Assembly: GCA_050084985.1 (NCBI GenBank)
Contig: JBITNC010000001.1
Coordinates: 23,498,001-23,562,000 of the forward strand
DNA: 64,000 nt
Direction: 5' to 3'
Source of the DNA: Nageia nagi
Taxonomy: Eukaryota > Pinophyta
The notes under the pieces are model-generated. The model searched no databases. It had not been told where the DNA came from and saw only the letters and a program-made list of their open reading frames with translations. Positions 11,090 to 24,390 of the stretch are shown in pieces (positions within the stretch are counted from its first letter, which is position 1; every line of letters starts with the position of its first letter). Position numbers and translations under genes: made by a program.

Positions 11090-14000
11090 ATGGTGTTGAA
11101 GACTAAGGAATCAATCCTTAAGTAAGGCCTTGGTGAAAATATCTACAAGTTCATCTTTAAACTTACAAAATGTGAATTCCATGAATCCATCAATCACTAG
11201 GTCTCACATAAAATGATGTCAAATGTTGATATGCTTTCTTATACTATGAAACATCAGATTATTGGTTATAGAAATGGTTTTGGTGTTATCACAATGAATG
11301 GGAATGGGTAGGGGAGGTTCCATACCCAATTCTTCAAACAATTGAGCTATCCAAATGGTTTGAGTGCAAGCAGAGGAGGTAGCCATAAATTTTTCTTAAG
11401 CAATGGAAAGAGAAATAGTCTATTGCTTCTTATTGCTACATGATACAAGGGATATAGAAAAGAATAAAGCATACCCATAGGTGCTTTTCCTATCATCAAG
11501 GCTTTTGATACAATCAACATCCATTTAGGCCTTAAGGGTGTCAATATCAAAGGATTTATACCATAGACCAAATTATTTGGTGGTACTAACATATTGGAGG
11601 ATCCTCTTAGGTAATTTCCAATTATATTAATGTGGAGAGTGCATGAATAGATCCATAAGGCTAGTTGTATACATGATATCTAGTCAAGTAGCTATGAGAT
11701 ACATAAGAATACCAAGGTGGCATCAACACAGGAGTAGAGTCCTCCTTCATGAGTTTGGTGCCAAGTACTATGCGAGAGTCAATAGGTTTGTAATCCTTCA
11801 TGGAAAACCTAGAAATCATGTCATTAACATACTTGTATTGAGTGATGAAGATCCTAAAAGATGACTATTGAACTTGCATACCAAAAACATATTGCATTTC
11901 ACCCAAATCACTCATCTCAGACTCCTTAATCATGGAAGTTTTAAATGTATGCAGCATATAAGAGGAAGTGCTCATTAAGATAATATTAGCAACATACAAA
12001 TAAATTATGATGAAATCATGGCTAGATACCTTAGTGTATAGGATATCTTCCATAGATCACCTCTAATAACCATTCAAATGGAAGTAGGTATCAATCCAAG
12101 AATACCAAACTCTTAGTGTTTTTTAGCCCATAAAGATATTTTTTCAGTTGGTACACTTTTTCTTCATGTACAGCAATAGTGAAGCCTTAGGGGTTGATTC
12201 ACATACACTTATTATTTTAAATCTCTATTGAGGAAGACAAACTTAACATCCATTTGATACAAACTAAGACCAATATGAGATGCTAGAGTAAGAAGAGAGT
12301 GTACTATCTCAAGTATGGCAATATGTCCAAATGTCTCTTTATAATCAATCCATTCCTTTTGAACATAACACTTAGCTACCAAATGAGCCTTATATTTAGC
12401 AATGCTACCATAAACATTATGCTTGAGCTTATAGAGCCCTTTGACTCTAATAATATTCTAGGTCTTTGAAGGAAGGATAAGCTCCCAAGAGTCATTCTTT
12501 TGTATATTCTCAATTTCATCCTCCATGGCCTACTTCAAATATTCATTTGAAACAACTTCTTTGAAGTTGGAAGGCTCAATAAGAGAAGAGGACATAAAGG
12601 CATAATTGGTGATTTGATCACCCCCCTTTCTTATTATTAGGTTACTCTTCTACTAAAATCTTTGTCCAATATTTGAGACTTTGGATGATGTCTAAAAATC
12701 CTTCTCTTGGAAGGAGTTGGATCTATAGGAAGGTTGGGTTGTTGAGAATATAAGGGATAATTTGGTGCATTCAAATTGGAGTATTAAAACATTAAAATGA
12801 TACTAGGAACATCAAAATCATGCTTGTATGCTCGCCCTTCATGAAAGATCACATCCTAACTAATATGCAGCTTTTGTAAAACTAGATCATAGCATCAGTA
12901 AGCTTTGGACTCATCAAAGTATCCTAAAAAGATACATTTGATGAATTTTTCATCCAATTTTTCTTGTTCTCCTTGGGCACATGCACATAACCACTATAGC
13001 CAAAGATCTAAAGGTGCAAGAGATTGGGTTTCTTACCAAACCAAGCCTCATAAGGGATTAAATGTTGCATAACTTTTGTTGGGAAACAATTCAAAATGTA
13101 GATAATAGTATACATAATTTCCTTCCATAATTTGTTATCCATGCCCATGTACTTGAGAATGCTCCAAGCCATTTCAATGATTGTACAGTTCTTCCTCTCA
13201 ACCACTGCATTCTACTATGAAGTGTATGCAGTTGTGTATTGCTACTTTATTCCATGCTTCTATAATAATTCTTTGAAATCATTTAAAATGAATTCACCAC
13301 CATGTTCTATCCAAAACTTCTTAAGATGATAGGTAGATTGCTTCTCAACAAGTCCCTTAAAATTTACAAAAGTATCAAAGGTATCTAATTTGGCTTGCAA
13401 CAAATACAACTAACTCATTTGGGAGTAAATATCAGTAAGAATAAGCATATACCTATACTTACCCAAGATTGGAGTCTGCATAGGTCCTTATATATCAACA
13501 TACACCAACTTTAAAGGTGCCTTTGCATGATGTGGGTGAAAGGAAAAATTTTCTTTATGTTGTTTCCCATAAATGTAGCTCTCATAGAAAGTATCAAAGG
13601 GTAGTGATAAGGTTGGCATACCTATCACAAGCTTAGGAAGTCCATGGAGTGAGTTTAAATTAATGTGATCACATATTCAATACCAAAACCAAGTAGGATT
13701 ATTGGTGGATTTTAAGCATTTTACTACCATTGGTTGCATCTTTAGCATATACATGTGATTCTCAGACATGAAAAACTTTTGTAATAACTTGTTGGTTGGC
13801 CTCATTGGTAATGGTGTAGGTATTCTTTTGGAAGAGTAAATAATAATCTTTCAAGTACATATATCCAATATTAAGGATATTATGCTTCAAGCTAGGAATA
13901 TATAAAGTGTCATGCATATGCATGATCATACCAATCTTTGCTTTAGAAGAAATAGTACCCTTATCGATAATATTAACTTGATTATTATCACCAAATCAAA

Positions 14001-14905
14001 CTTTTTCGAAAGCATTTTCTTCAAATTGGGTAAATATTTTTTTGTTCTTGATCATATGATTTGAGCATCCACTATTTAGATACTAAGTATGTTCATTAGA
14101 AAATTCAAAGTTGTTATGCATTAAGAAGACATTACCAACATCATGATCTTCAATGTAGTTGGCTTTCTACTCCTTCTTTCAAAAGCAATACTACTCTATG
14201 TGACCATCCTTTCAATAAAATTCACAATATTAGGGGTTGATATTTGGATTTTATTTAATAATTTACCTCTTCCTCTACCATGAATACTTCTTCCATGACC
14301 TATACCATTGTGATGTCTTCCATAGCCTCTTGAAGTATATTCTAAACTAGAGGAAGTAGACAATTGATTAATCATTTGGAGTTTACCTTGGAATGCTTGG
14401 TCCAAATTCTTGTCTCTATCCTAGATTTTATGCTTATACATTTGCAAGCTACTAAGAAGTTATAGGAGAGTGAGTTGAGTTAATTTCTTGGACTCCTTAA
14501 TATAAATGGTGGTAAGATCAAACTTTCAAGGAAGGCTTCTCAACAATCTAGGTATCATCAAGTTGCTCACCATGTGAATGAAGTGCATTCACCAAATATT
14601 GAACTCTATTAATAAAAATTTCAATAGTCTCATCATCTTCATTTTAAATAGATTAAAAATCCCTTCAAAAAATCAATAACTTAGCTACTATAACCCTAGA
14701 TAATCATTTGTAGGCACTCTCAAGAATGTCCCATGCAACCTTGCAGAATTTGTATTTTGTAATTTTAGAAAAGATGTTAACATTTATCATGATTTGTATT
14801 GCAAATAAGGATTTTTTATTCTTATTTTAGGTCTCTAAGAGCTCCTTTATTTTATCTATTGTAAGTGAAGTAAAGGTTGCAGCATCGGGTTCAACATATC
14901 CATGA
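11090..14905 (-). pseudogene. Copia-M gag-pol polyprotein remnant
   Basis: Minus-strand order is gag, protease, integrase, reverse transcriptase, RNase H. Recognisable blocks: gag with a damaged zinc knuckle (KDGHIE, near 14210); protease SGCSNHMIKNKKIF region (near 14050-14090); integrase with VERKNCTIIEMAW (near 13200) and TPYEAWFGKKP-like sequence; reverse transcriptase ETFGHIA, YQMDVKFVFLN, LGEMQYVFGMQVQ; RNase H SSACTQTIWIAQLFEELG and IHCDNTKTI. The YVDD box reads YVAN (near 11995). Stops occur in every domain. Gag runs into the gap at 14906. This lineage differs from Copia-1 and Copia-2. Confidence 0.85.
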
Positions 14906-15005
14906 NNNNNNNNNNNNNNNNNNNNNNNNNNNNNNNNNNNNNNNNNNNNNNNNNNNNNNNNNNNNNNNNNNNNNNNNNNNNNNNNNNNNNNNNNNNNNNN
15001 NNNNN
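14906..15005. other. Assembly gap (100 N)
   Basis: Exactly 100 N, a conventional placeholder. The missing part should include the Copia-M gag start, primer site and left LTR. Confidence 0.99.
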
Positions 15006-17050
15006 CTAATGAATGACTCTCACACCAAGTAATATGAATTTAGGATTCTTCATAACTTGCACCTATGTCAAGTGTTCACCCATTCATCCCTTTTGGATGC
15101 TATTATGGATGCTCACATTAGTGTCTATGCTAACCTTAACATGGACTTGGAACCTTAACAAGAAGTAACAGTTCCAATTCCTCTAGTTATCTCCATCCCA
15201 TATGTAGACCAAGGAAATCAACAAGTCTTATTCATATAATCCATAATATTAAGTGAGAAACACTACTCAACCTACACTTTGCAAATTTTCTTCATCAAGA
15301 AGCTTAAATTGATAACCTAATCCCCTAAAATAATATTAATGATATAGATGAACAAATAAGCAAGATGAATAGCTTCAAGAATTTGATGAGGATACAGAAA
15401 TATTCGTTGAAGAGATGAGTGTGATAGAGAAGATCCTTCAAATATGAAGAGATCAAGAAAACTATTAAAGAAGTTGATATACCATATCCAAATTGGTAAG
15501 AGGAATATAACAAGATCAAATTCAAATTTCTTCATTCAATAGATGAGCTCGTCATTACAAACATGAGATACCAAAGAAGATATCATATTACAAGTGGTTA
15601 CTTCAAATAGTTCAAAGTGATACAAGAACAAAATAGGATTATTTCAACCTAAGCAACCAATCCAATTTCCTATCACAAATGAATGAAAATATCAAGAAGA
15701 TGTTGATATACTACTTGTTCAAGCCATGCAACCTACTTTCGAATGGATTCAAGAAGAAATGATATCAAATGTGCAAAATTACTAAATTGTAACATGGAGC
15801 ACATGATATTGATGTTCTCATATTGAGAGAGAATGGTTAGTTTCAACAACTTTGCATAATATCATCTATGAAATAAATTGATAATAACTAGAGCTTTTGA
15901 GATCTTCAAGTCTAGAAAATAATTATCAACATTTAACTAAGGATAAAAAATTTAGAACAATCATTGGAAAAATCAAGCAAACATATTTAGGCAACTATAC
16001 CAATGCCAACTTTAGAGACAACATTGCCAAAGATAATAATCCCTTGTGTATGTGAATTAGATTCACTATATTTTACTCTAATAAAAATTTGAAGTTTACA
16101 AAATTTCATGGTACAATTGATCCATATTTTCATTTATGTATTTTATCTAATGAATTTTCCTTAATAACTATGGATTAGGACTTGTATGCAAGTTATTTCC
16201 TTGTCTCTAAAAGGAGAGGCTACATAGTGGTTTAGAAAATTTACCACCTTTTAGCATTAAATAGCTTTGCATAGTTAAAGATTGTATTTCATGATCATTA
16301 TCAAATTCACATTGCAAAGAAGGTTACATTTAGTGATTTAAATGAAGCTAAAGCAAGGATAAGGGTATTCCATTGAGCCATTTATAAGATTTTGGACTAA
16401 AAATGCTAATTAAGTTCATAAAGATGATAGATATAAAAAATTCCTAGCCTTTATTAAGTTACCTCTTGATGATTTTTTACAAGTATTATTGGAAAAAGAA
16501 AGGTTTCACGTCAGATATGGACAATGAAAACCAGAATCAAAACACAAATGGACAAGTCACCTTCATAACCTCAACATCAATACAACAACACATAGTAGAA
16601 GCAAATGAAGTTAGAAAAGTAAGCAAATATGAGAAATCAATTTACATAGAATATTAAAAATTTCCTATATAAAATTCACACCTATACATGAATAATATTG
16701 ATGAAGTCATAAAGGCTTTAATCAAGAGAAAATAGTTAGTTCCACCACCTAAATCTATTGCTTAGCCATACTTCACAATAAGCATGCTAAGTGACTATAA
16801 GTCATATGAGTTCTTTGAATATCACCAACAATAAGTACATGCAACAAAGTATTCCATATCACTACTCAACAAGATTTAAAAAAAAAAAAGACTTGATTTA
16901 ATCAAAAAAAAGGTTTCTTTTCCAAAACCTAAATCAGGTGTAAAGCCAAAGTAATTACAACGACTTTAGCATGAGAAGAAAAATAACATGGGAATATTTA
17001 ACAATCCATTATCTAATTTTATCAAAGCCAAGTCATCAAATACAAGCATC
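15006..17050 (+). pseudogene. Ty3/gypsy gag remnant
   Basis: Plus-strand translation near 16080-16500 gives the plant gypsy gag pattern: KFHGTIDPYFHLCIL, DLYASYF, then a W-less version of the QWFRKF block, VTFSDLNEAKARI-like and KFLAFIKLPLDDFLQ. Gag forms the particle that packages element RNA. Frames change often and stops are frequent. The part before 16000 has only weak coding character. No protease or reverse transcriptase follows on this strand. Confidence 0.6.
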
Positions 17051-18559
17051 AATTTTATTGGTAACATCACCTTGAAATGATGAAAAGGTACACATTTTTG
17101 CTCTTTATCTTTTCATTTATAGTTAATTTGATATAATAGTAGCATAGGTGTCTTTATTTTGATTTTGTAATCAAACATCCATTAGAAATTTACATCCACA
17201 CTATGGATTGTTAATATGCCTTATCCATTACCTCACCCATACTAGGGCCATCTGTAAACTATTAGCCAACAATCTCCCATATCCCTTTGTAACCCAGTGC
17301 TATAACATGATATGATCATGTGCGCTCATCTTCCTTCATAATCTCTAGAAACCATTAGTACCTTTAGGTCATCCATAATACCTTAATAGTCATCTCTGAT
17401 ACCTTGAAGTGTTTCTTTATCTTTTATCAAGAAAAACTCCACTAGTTACATATTGACAACTTTTTCTCCATTAATAATTGATACTTTTTCCTACCTATAA
17501 TAATTTATCTTTTCCCAAATCTTTAGTGGAGGTTGAAATTGGTAATAAAGAGGCCACAGTAGAGCCATTCTCTATTTTTCAAGATAGTGCTCATGTTGGG
17601 TTCCTTATAATATTTTTTTAGCATAGTCAATATTTTTCTATTACCTATTAGCCATTGCAATAATTTAAACATAATATCACTTTAAAAATTTAATCATAAA
17701 GTCATTTTTACCATTAAGGTCCATTTTTTTCCTTAAAATTCATAATCATATATACTTAATAAGACATAGGTTTTAGGTGACCAAATCATAAAACTTTGAC
17801 CCTACCTATAGCCATGACCCATTAAAGCAAAACTAGATCTAGTAATTCCTCAAAAAACACAGCACTTGTAATAAGATTCTTTTAGCATTTTTTATATATA
17901 ATTAAGTTCCATTAGTGAAATTATTAGTTCATTCTATCTATGAATCATCCATAACAACTCATAGTTAAATATTAAACTTACATTATTTTCATATTTGATA
18001 ACTTAAACAAAATAATAACTTAAAAACCAAAGTCACATAGTCATTCATAGCACATTTAAGAATAAACAAACAATATATATTGATCAAAAAGGTGATACAT
18101 TATCTTTTTAGCTAATACATCCATCCAACCAACTCACTACATCAATTCCCTTATGCTCACACCGCTTGTGGTACCAATGGTGGATCCTAGCACTCCTAAA
18201 ACTCTTTGATCTAGAGGAAGTTGTACTCAAACTAATCCCTCTTTATCCTAGTTTGTTCCTCTAGTGCCACTTGTTTGTTTTTAAAGATAGGCTTTCTCAT
18301 ATAGTAAGGTCTTCAATCTTTTTAGTATGCTCCACAACATAGTTTATCATTCCTAGGAAGTCCTTGTTCATTTAAATCCTCATGCATCTTCTGCTAGGTC
18401 TCTACATTTTGTTCTTCCTTTAGGTCTGCTAAATCCTCCTCAACATGTCATCTTACAACCTTATCTAAGTTTAGATCCAACTTTGTTTGATCTACAAAAC
18501 CAAAAATAATAAAAATATGTTAGTTATATATTATTTTTTGTAAGGACTAACTTGCAGGT
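17051..18559. other. No recognisable gene
   Basis: AT-rich. The minus strand from about 18550 to 18200 has weak coding character and could be the C-terminal tail of the plant-mobile-domain remnant to its right. Otherwise I see nothing to support. Confidence 0.4.
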
Positions 18560-19990
18560 AAATGGGTAGCACACTTACTCAATTCATTCTCAAGTTATTA
18601 ATTGAGTCTTCACAATAGGAATTCCAATAGGCCACATCCCATCCACCTTGCTCCTCTTGCTAGGCTGCATCCTCAATATGTATATATTGTTCCTTCTCTT
18701 CTTCATCTTCATATTCTTCTTCCTCCTTTTTATCTTCCTCTCCCTCAATTGCTTTCATCAACCACTCAAAGCCATACAAATTAAGGGGATATTGATCTTG
18801 CTCCATCCCACCATATCAAATATTTCTATTCAAATTAAGGCACATCTAATGCCTCAATTACCACATCATTTATTATGACTCCCTAAAACCATTTCTTAGA
18901 GAGGATTTCATTCATGTTCCAACTTGGGTGGAGTCTCCGAACAAATTAGGTTCGTGCACTCTATACATCCCATACTCACTACAAATTTTTCATTCTAGAT
19001 GAATACTTTACTTCTTCCCAAATTACCTATTCACCCTTTCTAGCCTATAGGAATCAACAAACATCTCCTCATCTACAACTAACAATAATTCCATTTCCAA
19101 TCCAACTCATCCTCTGGATCATTTGGCCAATATGGCAAACTCATGTAGGATCTATAAATGGCATCCTCCTATAAAACCAAAAATAATATGTTAGAATCCT
19201 TCAATACCAATTAACCCAAACCAAAACTAAAATTGTGTGGTAGATTACTTACATCCATCAAACCATCTATCACCTTTGTGGTATGCCTCTATAATCTTGT
19301 GAACCTATGTGATCTTCTCATTCTATCCTATCTATACACATGGGATTTTGGTAGCTATATTATGAACTAAAATTTCCCTTGGTTGAAATCACTACAATTT
19401 GTTCATAAGCACAACATTGTAGCAAAAATTAGTGTGACACCCTCTTTCCACTCTTATGTACCATAACAAAATTATGTAAATCATGATATATTTAGGAAAT
19501 GATGTATGGATCCTATGAATACCATACACCCTAATTCATTTGGTACACCACATGTAGTACCAATACAAGTGGGAACAACTCATGGTTCTTATCTAGATAA
19601 CCAATGTTATCAATGCAAGTGGCCATAATTAATCGTACACATCTAACCTCTTCATCTTACCCTTGAAGGTATGATGAAGGTAAGAACCTTTATTTCCTTG
19701 TGATACTCCTTTAGTCCTATCAACCACTTTGTAGTACCTTTGCACTACCTATATATCATACCCTCCTCAAAGTATATGGGGTACCCTTTTATAGGCACCC
19801 ATACAATCCTATGAATGCCCTTTAGTATGATGGTAATCTCTCTAGTATGCAAGTGAAAGGTGTTGATCCTCTTTAACCACCTCTCCATTAGGGTTGTGAG
19901 CAATTCCTTATCCACATGTACATAAGGACCATGAAGTAGGTAAGCCATACCACATGTTTTAAAACATCAATTTCATCATATATCAACTTG
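18560..19990 (-). pseudogene. Plant mobile domain (PMD) remnant
   Basis: The minus-strand stretch at 19948-19745 reads DKELLTTLMERW, then INTFHLHTREITIILKGI and VWVPIKGYPI. This is the hallmark N-terminal block of the plant mobile domain, found in 'serine/threonine phosphatase 7 long form' homologues, MAIL proteins and many transposons that captured it. Further downstream, EDAIYRSYMSLPYWPNDPE (near 19160-19110) resembles the later part of such proteins. The frame is broken by many stops and shifts. I see no transposase, terminal repeats or LTRs that would tell which carrier brought it; a host pseudogene is also possible. Confidence 0.6.
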
Positions 19991-22041
19991 TCATGCCACA
20001 CCATACATCTTCTTCTAGCTCCAAGACATGGGGTCGAGCTCCATCAACAACTAATGACACTATAATCACAAAAGGTAACAATACATATCAGTTCATTTTG
20101 AAAATTCATTTAAATCATGAAGAAAAAAAATTTATTTTATTATTATAAACACACATTAATAACAACCATAATTGGAAAACCCCATCCCCTTACTTAAAAA
20201 CTCTTCATCTAGCTAGTGCCTATGCTAGGTTTTCTACATCCAATTTTTTCAAAACTCAAGGGCAAAGTGCTTTTGCCACTTATATCACCTAACAATTTAT
20301 TTTAAGACTTAAACTTATCCTATACATGTGAAATAATGGAATCCATAAGCATAAAACCCTAGCCCTTGGGTAACTTAGCCAATTTTACTATTCTCCACAC
20401 CCAAAATTTCCAAATTAAGTCAAAAAAATCATAAATAAGGGTCCTAAAAACCTACCACATGAGTAAGAAACTTGATTATGATAAAGAAATTATGCCCGAT
20501 GTTTGTCTTGGTTAGTGATCTTCACCCTACAAACATAAACTAGGTCAACATTCTTACCAAACAACCAAAATCACCTAAATCATGATTTAAACACATTAAA
20601 ATACCTACCTCATAATGCAAAACTTTGGGAGCACTCAAAATCTTTTCACTGTGATCACCACTTCTTCTCCTAAACTAGAGCTTAAATTATAAACAATGCA
20701 TATGAAAATGAAAAAACCCAATTTGGCCTATTTAAAATTCAAATTTGGGTATATTCTATGAGGTAGATGACAAATGATGGCCACCCTTTCCCCTACCACA
20801 CTTTTCAAACCATAATCTTTACTCGTAAACCTAGAAACCAAAGTCATTGGATCAAAATTTGGACACCTAATTCATTACAAATCTTCATTTTTGTACTAAC
20901 ATTAGCACCTACACTATCACCAACATTCATGTCCATTCCTTCCCATTTACCTCCTTTCTTGGACATCAGCATCCTCAGCTAAATGTTTTTTAAAAAACTA
21001 ATATAGGAATAATTTTATTGGAAAAATGGGTTCTTTGTAGGAAAAAATGGCATCCAACAAAGAAAATGAACCCATGTAATCGTTCTTGGGTTCAACCCAT
21101 TCATATAGGATTCAACACTATATAAACTCTTTTTAAAGTAGAAAATATCATTTTTTAGATTCAAAATTAATCACAAATGCAACTACAACAACACTAGCAT
21201 AAAAACTTTTTTTTAAATCTGTGCTAGCACTGAAGCAAGCATGGTTGCTGGAAAAAAAGGCATAAATTAGGCCAAACTAATACAAATTAGCATAAGGGAA
21301 TATACAGGAAGCATTTTTATCCTTACTACCTTTGCTTTTAAAATCACATGAGTTTTTAAAAACAAAACCAATCATCATGGTCACCTTCATTGGTTTGGGT
21401 TACCTAACCAAAACCCTTTAAAAAATTCACACCCCTAAGAATGGGGCATCTACCTCATGATGATGATAAATATCATGTCACATCTAATATAGGCATGTCA
21501 TCATGACGATGAAGGGCATATCCTTTGATTTTACCCCCATTTTGATTCACCTTTGTTGTTTGGGGTTTCATTTCCATCTATAAGGGGGATGTACCCCTGA
21601 AAGGGGAAACCACTTTTATCAGTTTTTTGTATGAGCATATAAAAAAAAAATATTTGTGTTCTAAAGTTATGTATGCAAAAATTATTAATTTCATCCTTGC
21701 TTTATTATTGTTATATATTTGAGAGAAATGTTATGATGTTCACTCTTATTACCTTTGTTATATATTTTATGAATTAACAATCCATATTGCTTGGAGGTTC
21801 CTCTCATTTTAAAGTTTTATTCTTTGCTTTTGGGTTGATTCTACTTCATCCCAATTCATTACATCTCATAACCAAAGGGCAAAGAGGGGCAATATACAAA
21901 AACCTTCCTGATGATTTAGATAACTCGACAACTAACTAAAGAAGTATCAAAATTTTTTATCTCTTTACATTTACCCCCCTTTACAAGCATAAAGTCATTT
22001 AAAAAAATTTAAATTTTTTTTATACTTACAAAAGGGGCATC
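19991..22041. other. No recognisable gene
   Basis: AT-rich intergenic-like sequence with small duplicated words (for example CATGTCATCATGACGATG near 21490-21510) but no supported coding frame or element boundary. Confidence 0.4.
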
Positions 22042-22834
22042 TGTTTTTACACCTAAAATGGTCCCCTTAAATGGGACCACTTTGGTACAACTTTACATAC
22101 AAATTTAATCACTTTCAATCAAATTTTACCTTATTACACATATTTTTCAAGTTGTTTTTTTTTTTTTTTTTTTTTTATGTTGGACACCAAAATGACTTCA
22201 AACCCAAACAAGGGGTCAAATGGGGATATCATTCATAAAAAATAAATGTAAGGTCCCCCAACCTAGGAAAGGGGATATCAAGATTACATCTTGATATTCG
22301 GTATCCTAAACTTGGGGATTTCTAAACATTGCCTATTAAAATTTAAAAACTTTTTTTTTACTCAAGCAAAAATTTTATCATCCATCTTTGTTATTATATT
22401 TTGGTTCAACTTACATCAAACATTTTAATTTTCCTTGTCAATGGATCTCTTCATTGAAACTCCCAAAACCCCACTAAATTTTTGCACCTTTTGAGTTCTT
22501 GATCTAGTGCTTTCATTTTGGATTCTTTTTTTCTATTGGTCATGGGATTCATACATTAAAGGCACCTTTCTTTGATAAGTTCATCTTACATATTCCCAAC
22601 CCCTGACATAGATTTAAAGGGCCAAAAAGTATTTATCCTATACTTGATTCGTTCTCTTTAGTGTGTATATTCATTTTACATCTTTTACATCAATGTAATT
22701 CATGATTCTATTACTACATGCTATATTCCTATTTTCTAATTATTCATGTATTTTATTTGATTTAAATAGATAAGATATTTTACTTAAATGTTTATGTATA
22801 TTTAAATTCATTTAGGCCAAAACACATATCAACA
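22042..22834. repeat. 0.79 kb LTR-like repeat, copy 1
   Basis: Runs from TGTTTTTACACC to ATATCAACA and aligns end to end, same orientation, with 30294-31084 (793 against 791 bp). Shared landmarks: TACATCTTGATA, CCTATACTTGATTC, TGTAATTCATGATTCT and TTTATTTGA. The termini are TGTT/AACA, so strand cannot be fixed. The right end lies directly against the broken gypsy reverse transcriptase, with no clean target duplication. Confidence 0.7.
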
Positions 22835-23650
22835 CTCTCATTCGTTGGAGGATATTTTGTTATGGATTTTGGTAGAATGTAATCAATATATACTTCAACA
22901 TTGTCATGGATCATATCATAAAACATGCTTATAATTTCTCTTTGATAAGTAGCCCCTGCATTATTCAATTTGAAAGGCACAACCAACCAAAAAAATGTTC
23001 CTAAGGAGTAACAAAAGTTGTCTTATGTTGATCCTTATTTGATTGTAGCGGGAAAGAAACCATCCATGAAAGATAAATTTCATGACCTACTTTTAAATAT
23101 ACAATCATGTCAATGTTAGGTAGAGAGAAGGTGTAATTTGGGCATGCCTATTGATATCTCTAAAATTTGAACAATATCTTATTTCTCCATTATCCTTAGC
23201 TTTAGGAACAATGTTATAAATCCATGAAGAATAATTTATAAGAATAATATAATGAGTAATAATATATTTTTTGATTTCCTTTTTAATTGATAAAGCTACT
23301 CCAGGATGCATTTTTCTAGGTTTTTTGTACTTGTTTAAAATTAACATTGATAACTAAAGTATGAGTGATAAAATCAAGATCAAGACAAATAATAACATAA
23401 AAAGACCAATTAAAAATATCAAAAAAAAATCTTTTAATAGTATGTGGTACCTTTACCTTTTTTTCAAGGTTAACCAAGCTCCTATTTTGATCAACTTTGG
23501 GTCCTCTTGGGTATTGTTGTTTACTTCTACTATTTCCTTAGTAATATAGAACACTTTGTCACTTACTTAGGGATTCATAAGTAATACCCCAAGTCTTGCA
23601 TATAAAATCAATCATAAGAGACCTAGATAATGGAGTGAAGCTACCCCTAT
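22835..23650 (-). pseudogene. Ty3/gypsy reverse transcriptase N-terminal half
   Basis: Minus-strand translation gives the pre-RT linker (DPKLIKIGAWL, DIFNWSF, near 23560-23400), then RKMHPGVALSIKKEIKKYI, WIYNIVPKAKDNGEIRYC, FRDINR and VVPFKLNNAGATYQREI. The catalytic block reads EVYIDYIL where the family has YVDDIL, so one catalytic Asp is lost. The fragment ends there, cut by the 0.79 kb LTR. The thumb, RNase H and integrase are absent. Stops and one frame change lie between 22990 and 23110. Confidence 0.8.
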
Positions 23651-24031
23651 CTAAAGAAAATTACCCCAATAAAGGAAAATAGGACTGAACCTAAAAGTAC
23701 TAGCTTCCAAGACCTATGACTAATTTTATGAAAAATCAAAAAGAAAGAAAGAAAATAATAAGGAACTAACTTGCAATTTCTTCATCATCCTTGCAAACTT
23801 CCTCTCTAAAATATGCCTCATATCGCAAGACCCATGCTACAAACCTCTTCTCACTAGATTTGGAAACTCACTTCTTACCCCCAACATCTTGAAAATAGCA
23901 TCATTATTTGAAAGACATCCACTTGTACTAGAGTATTAGGTGGCAAGAATGGGTCTATGTAGTAAGCCTATAATTCCTCCATATGATCATGTCATCCTAT
24001 GTTGTCATTCATCAAATAGTTCCTAGTGTTA
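23651..24031. other. No recognisable gene, up to a gap
   Basis: The minus strand may hold further decayed gypsy sequence, but nothing specific can be supported. Confidence 0.4.
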
Positions 24032-24131
24032 NNNNNNNNNNNNNNNNNNNNNNNNNNNNNNNNNNNNNNNNNNNNNNNNNNNNNNNNNNNNNNNNNNNNN
24101 NNNNNNNNNNNNNNNNNNNNNNNNNNNNNNN
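24032..24131. other. Assembly gap (100 N)
   Basis: Exactly 100 N. The homology argument under findings places the left end of a misoriented contig here. Confidence 0.99.
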
Positions 24132-24390
24132 AAAGGTGGATTAAAAAAAACACCCTTTCAAAAGGGAGTTAAAAATTTAATATCACTCCCATTCTAGAAT
24201 CATCTCAAATGAGGAATAAAAATAAATAAATTATTTCATATATTTGTGAAATATTCACAAGTCTAAAAGGGGGACAAACTAGTGAGGATTCCTTTGGGAA
24301 ATATTTCTTACACAAAAAAAATAAAAATAGAGGATAAATAATTAACCTCTACATCTAAACCAACCAAGTAAAGGTTAAAAAATTCTAAGA
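24132..24390 (-). repeat. Part of the 5' LTR of the 'Y' element (inverted relative to 41097-42192)
   Basis: Its reverse complement matches 41097-41860 once the solo Copia-1 LTR nested there is skipped: AACCTTTACTTGGTTGG, TAGATGTAGAGGTTAA, TTATCCTCTATTTT, GTGTAAGAAATATT and GATGATTCTAGAATGGGAG-like blocks. It ends at AATTCTAAGA (24390), equivalent to the TGTTAGAATTT start at 41097. The rest is missing in the gap. Confidence 0.8.
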
